Shown one piece after another: positions 60,013-64,000 of a stretch of 64,000 nucleotides of DNA. The stretch is taken from assembly GCA_000320605.2 (NCBI GenBank), contig KB445796.1, positions 318,916 through 382,915 of the forward strand. Direction: 5' to 3'. This DNA is from Gelatoporia subvermispora B. Lineage: Eukaryota; Basidiomycota; Agaricomycetes; Polyporales; Gelatoporiaceae. The notes under the pieces were generated by a model. The model was not told the DNA's origin. It ran no database searches and saw only the letters and a program-made list of their open reading frames with translations. Position numbers and translations under genes: made by a program. The stretch's first letter is position 1. Each line of letters opens with the position of its first letter.

Positions 60013-63000
60013 CTACTTGGAAGGCGAAGCGAAATAGTTGTGGAGGTTCGTAGGTTGACGGCGAGGCTTCCTCGAGCGGACGACCGCTATACGTTGGTAA
60101 TGTATGCGGAACGAGAGTTGCTGCAGTGCTGCTTTTGCGCGCGACCGATCGAGGTCCGCTGCTCGTGTGTCGACTGCACAGGGATCGTTAGATCATTAGT
60201 CTCTGCACGCCAACTCTAGTTCAAGTCAACTCACCAATCTTTCCATGCAGCCGCTCCAAGAGGTTCTTGATCTGCTCCAACTCCGTCGGCGGCTTCTCCT
60301 TGCCCAAACCCATCTTAGACGGCGAGGATGCCTCCGTTACGTCCGCCTCAGCCTCTTCCTTTGCCTCCTCTGCGACATACTCATCGATGTCCGTGAGCGT
60401 CCGGCTGAGCAGCTCGATGTAGTACGAGAGGTTCTCGTAGTACTCCGGCTTGCGTCCATTGCCGACGATGTCGAAGGGGCCCTCGGAGTTGGCCGGCGCG
60501 GTGAGCAGCTCGACGATAGGCGCGAGCGGGGGAAGCGCGCAGTATTTTTCCTGCGTACAGCTTAGATGAGAATTGGAGCGGAGAGCGGGGCATGATACTT
60601 ACGAAGATGGGCGAACTTGAGTCCAGGAGTAGTCGCCGGGCGATCCAGCGGGCCATTCGTGTTGTCGGGGGCGAGCTGGCCATTATGAACGATAGCATAT
60701 AGGCCTGATTGAACGGTTCGAGTTCTTTCGCAAATTTGATGATCTTTGCGCAGGCCGCAGAACCCTAAAGATGCATCGGCGCACTGCCGTTGGCCAAGGG
60801 AATGGACTACTCACGATTCCGAAGGGCCCGTCCGCGCTATCGGGAATGGCACGTCCAAGGTTCTCAAACGCCGCGGCGGAGTCCCTCTTGAGATCAAGAG
60901 TCGACGACGGATCAAGGGCAATCAGGAGCATGGCCATCATGAAGTTCGGCAACGCGTCCACGTGCACTCCGCCATTGCTATACAGTCACAAGTTAGATTT
61001 CGCAATGCTATAGCTGTCGAAGGACCGTACCTTGCAAACACGTTGATGAGCGATACAGCATAAAATAGTATATCGCCCCGCTCAGATTCATCAATGCGTT
61101 TCCTGACTGGAGGCGCTCCGCCTGCCTTTTCGAAGATCTCGAGTACGGCAGGCTTAGCGCCGAGACGCTTCAGCATCTGCAAGATAGATGTAAAGGGGAG
61201 ATTAAAGGGCTGAGGGGATGTCGATGAAGTGGCGATATGATGGAGAACATTGTATGCAGCATCTACAATATAACGGTCTGCAGGCGAAGTAGCTTGGGGC
61301 ACTTTTTACTATCGTAGAACATTTCTAGACATAGCTAACGACTCACCGATGTCGTATAGCCAGGGAATTAGAGTGATCTGGTATTCGTGAGACAACTGAG
61401 AAAGCACGCCAACGTTGAAGATCACTGTGACCTGCGCAACGTCTGTGCATATTCAGTACGTGCTCGACCTCGCTCAACAAAATGATGACACACCTTGTCT
61501 GGTAACTGCATCTGCTAGCAGACGCAATAATGCATCTTTCGCGAGATCTGTTTCAGATAACGGGAAGGCAGGGAGCTCGAAGCTCTCCATGTCCGCATCC
61601 TCATCCCGCAATGCAGGCTCCCAAAGGGGTACACCCAGGACACGATCTTTCCTCCGCGCCCTCGACTGCGCTTCCTTGCTCGTTTTATCGTCCTCAAGGA
61701 TGCGTCCGACAGCCTTGCCGCCCTCTTCGCCAAGGATACCCTCGATGTCCATATCATCCACATCCTCGTCCTCACCCTCGGTCTCGCGGTCGCTCGTCGC
61801 AGACGGCGTCGCCGATGCCGACGGTGTACCGCGCCGCGCGGCCCTGGGCTCGGACGCGGACGCCTCCTCGTCATCCATTTCGTCCTTCATGCCCTGCTTC
61901 GAGCGGTGGTACGATGCGAGCGCTTCCTCCGCGACTTGTACTGCGCTCGAGCCCTTGCCCTGCTTCTCCGCTTGCTTCTTCTCCTTAAGCAATGCATCAA
62001 GCGCGTTGGACTTCCGCGGCTTTCGGACAGGCGCAGGCGCGGGAGCATGGTCGGACTCGTCGCTGCTGCTCTGTGCAGCAACAAAGCGGTTGCGCAGGCT
62101 ATATCGTTTAGCGCCGGTCCGGGTTGGAGGCGAGCTTCCCAATTTTGACAACGGAGACGAGAATCCGGTAGACGAAAGCTTCCGAGGCGAAGCGACACTG
62201 TGGAGTGCATTGTGATTATCAGCGTTAAAATCGTTACCCAGAAGGTGGCACATACGCTTTCCCCTTGCCTTTGTCGTTTTTCTTCGATGCGAAGAACCCA
62301 CCGTTGAAGCTATCATCGTCGCTACTGTCACTGAGATCACGAAGTTGCCGTGGACCTTCGTCTTCGCTGGACGATGGTAGCGCCGCTGCCGCGTTCGCCT
62401 TGATATCCGCAATAATCTTCGCTGTCTTGGATTCAGTTGTTAATGCCAATGGGGTGGATGGTCTTGGCAGTAGGGTCGCTTCAGGGAGAGGCGGCGTGAC
62501 AGGTCTGGAGGCGCTGGGCTCTGAGGAAGAGGCGCAAGTTACAGCCAGGGTAGGTACAGTGATGACCGGGGAGATGGGGACAGCAGACTTGCGCGCAGAC
62601 CCCAGAGTAGATGCGGAGCTCCGCACCCGGAGTTGCATGCTGACTTCAGTTTCTGAGCGAGGTCCTGGTACATCGGAAGGACCAGAAGGCAGGAGCTCCT
62701 CCGGAGCGTCCTCCGGGATATCGTCCTGCATGCCCACATCAATGTTAAAATCTGCGCCCGTGTCGATATTGAAGTGCATGTCCTCTGAGGGTGATTGTCC
62801 GGCCTGCGAGGAAGCTCCTTCGCTGCGAGGAGCTATCGACGTCTCTTTGCGCCATTTGTCCACGCTCTCCTTTACTGCCACTGGATCTTTGACCACGAGC
62901 TTTGGTGCGCATAGTTCCTGCTCGTCAGACTGACTGCTGGGTACGAGGCCGCTGCGGTCTGCACTGTGGCCCGAAGCAGGGGCGAGAAGGCCAGGCTCCG

Positions 63001-63793
63001 GAGAAGATAGTCGGAGCTTCTTTGGCGGGGACGGTTTCTTGACGCTGTTTGACCTCGGACGTTCTGTGGGGACGTTGTCTTTGGGAGCCAAAGGTCGCGT
63101 CTGCGGGGATTTCTGGGAAGTGGAAGGGGAACGTGTCTTCGGCAAAGATGGCGTCGGTACTTTCAGAGACGGAGTGCCAGGCTGAGAGCTACCAGGTTCA
63201 GTGTCATCATGTTTACGTTTACGCGTGAAGCTCAGTGTGGTCTGAACGAGCTTCGATTTTGAGGTTCCGGCGGACGCCCGTTGGGAGGACGAGAGCGTGC
63301 GCTTGACGGATCCGCTCGTGCTCGGAAGAGGAGACATAGACGACTTGCCCTTGTCCGAGGCTACTCTTGTCGCGTTGGCTTTGACCTGGCGTAGCTGTGT
63401 TTTACGGGCAGCAACCAGATCCGTAATATCTACCACAGACGAGCTACTACTGGAGACCGTGAAATGAGAAGGAGCGTCGGAGCCGGAGGAGACTGTGATG
63501 TAGGTTGGCGCGTCCGAGCTGGATATATGCGCGTCGGATGAGGAGCTACTGAGCACAATGACCTCCTGGTCTGGTCGCGGAGGGTTGGCCTTGCGCTTGA
63601 GCCTGGTGGTGGTTCTGGTTTGAGTTGCCACTGGGCCCCCCACGGATGGCCCGCCGGAGTGAGATCGAGACGAAGACGCTACTGGCTGGCTTGATGAGCC
63701 AGGACCAGCTATTCCATGACCACTCGGTGCATCGTCAAACAGTACAGAGACTCGGGAGATGGTCTCGCTGCTATTTCTTACTCGTCTGCCCAT
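60013..63793 (-). CDS. Large SUMO-motif-rich nuclear protein, possible CANIN-domain (SLF2-like) SMC5/6 factor
   Basis: About 1,100 aa. Exon 1 is 63793-62256, exon 2 is 62197-61494, then several shorter exons to the stop at 60013-60015. The ATG at 63793 gives MGRRVRNSSETISRVSVLFD. The first 150 residues hold SUMO-interacting-like motifs: EVIVLSSSSSD, TYITVSSGSD and VVDITDL. A long disordered basic/Ser/Pro region includes VQTTLSFTRKRK, and an acidic EDEDVDDMDIEGILGEE stretch precedes a helical C-terminal domain (FELPAFPLSETDLAKDALLR, IPWLYDIG, ADRYIVDAAYNVLHHIA, LFYAVSLINVFA, LPNFMMAMLLIALDPS, QAYMLSFIMASSPPTTRMAR). It ends TNLHNYFASPSK, similar to a degenerate PCNA-binding motif. The layout recalls fungal CANIN-domain proteins; that assignment is tentative. 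Confidence 0.72.
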
Positions 63794-64000
63794 CGTCGGC
63801 GACAGCGAGCAGCGAGGGCGGAGACCTGGAGGACGCGCCGCAGAACGCGTGACGGTCACAATCCAGGCGCGCCGTGACGTGACACGCGACGCGTTTACGG
63901 CCCCCGGACAGTGTAGAGCACAGGAGGACCCCGAAGAGCCTGACCCAAGCGTCTGTATGCAGAGTGGCGCCAGAGGGCGGCAAGCGATGAGCGCGCGGTG
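63794..64000. other. Right-edge sequence upstream of the SUMO-motif gene
   Basis: About 200 bp of GC-rich promoter-side DNA reaching the window edge; no gene recognised. Confidence 0.4.

Overview
The window is nuclear DNA of a filamentous basidiomycete fungus, most likely an Agaricomycete and possibly a wood-decay polypore. The evidence is dense intron-rich genes on both strands, introns mostly 45-80 nt with GTRNGT donors and CTRAY-type branch sites, and families typical of Agaricomycetes: DUF6533 and DUF6534 membrane proteins, a CYP63-like P450, a subfamily-C-type GH45 protein and an F-box/LRR protein. No rRNA, tRNA, CRISPR array, intact transposon or bacterial-type operon was recognised. 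Genes were assembled by joining exons by eye using splice signals, frame and family conservation. Exon sums were checked to be multiples of three where a length in amino acids is given.

Layout. 1-12 kb is a compact housekeeping block: 5' part of ESA1 (-, runs off the left edge), DBP7 RNA helicase (-), ER cyclophilin B with two alternative C-termini (+), a probably GPI-anchored GH45/expansin-like protein (-), GCN5 acetyltransferase (+) and formate dehydrogenase (-). 13-25 kb holds an ERD1-type EXS membrane protein (-), a 3.1-kb stretch without a recognisable gene, DUF4436 paralogue A (+), the Golgi coiled-coil protein CASP/COY1 (-) and mitochondrial ribosomal protein uS9 (+). 26-37 kb holds the H2B ubiquitin ligase BRE1 (-), a DUF6534 7-TM-type protein (-) and a 17-exon P450 (+). 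38-45 kb holds DUF4436 paralogue B (+), two tandem BRI3-like membrane proteins (-) and PRMT1/HMT1 (+). 45-55 kb holds an F-box protein with a C-terminal membrane segment (+), the DASH subunit DUO1 (-), a Ser-rich single-pass membrane protein (+) and DUF4436 paralogue C (-). 57-64 kb holds a DUF6533 gene with an apparent frameshift (-) and a long protein with several SUMO-interacting-like motifs (-), possibly a CANIN/SLF2-type SMC5/6 factor.

How genes relate. There is no biosynthetic or defence cluster. Four chromatin modifiers (ESA1, GCN5, BRE1, PRMT1) lie within 45 kb, probably by chance. The most unusual features are a family of three four-TM DUF4436 proteins with the same eight intron positions and TATA promoters, the cyclophilin gene that appears able to make a luminal (RAEL-ending) or a membrane-anchored form, a tandem BRI3-like pair, and the SUMO-motif-rich protein. 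Accessory genes sit in looser DNA with 1-3 kb gene-free gaps, while housekeeping genes are separated by only 150-450 bp.
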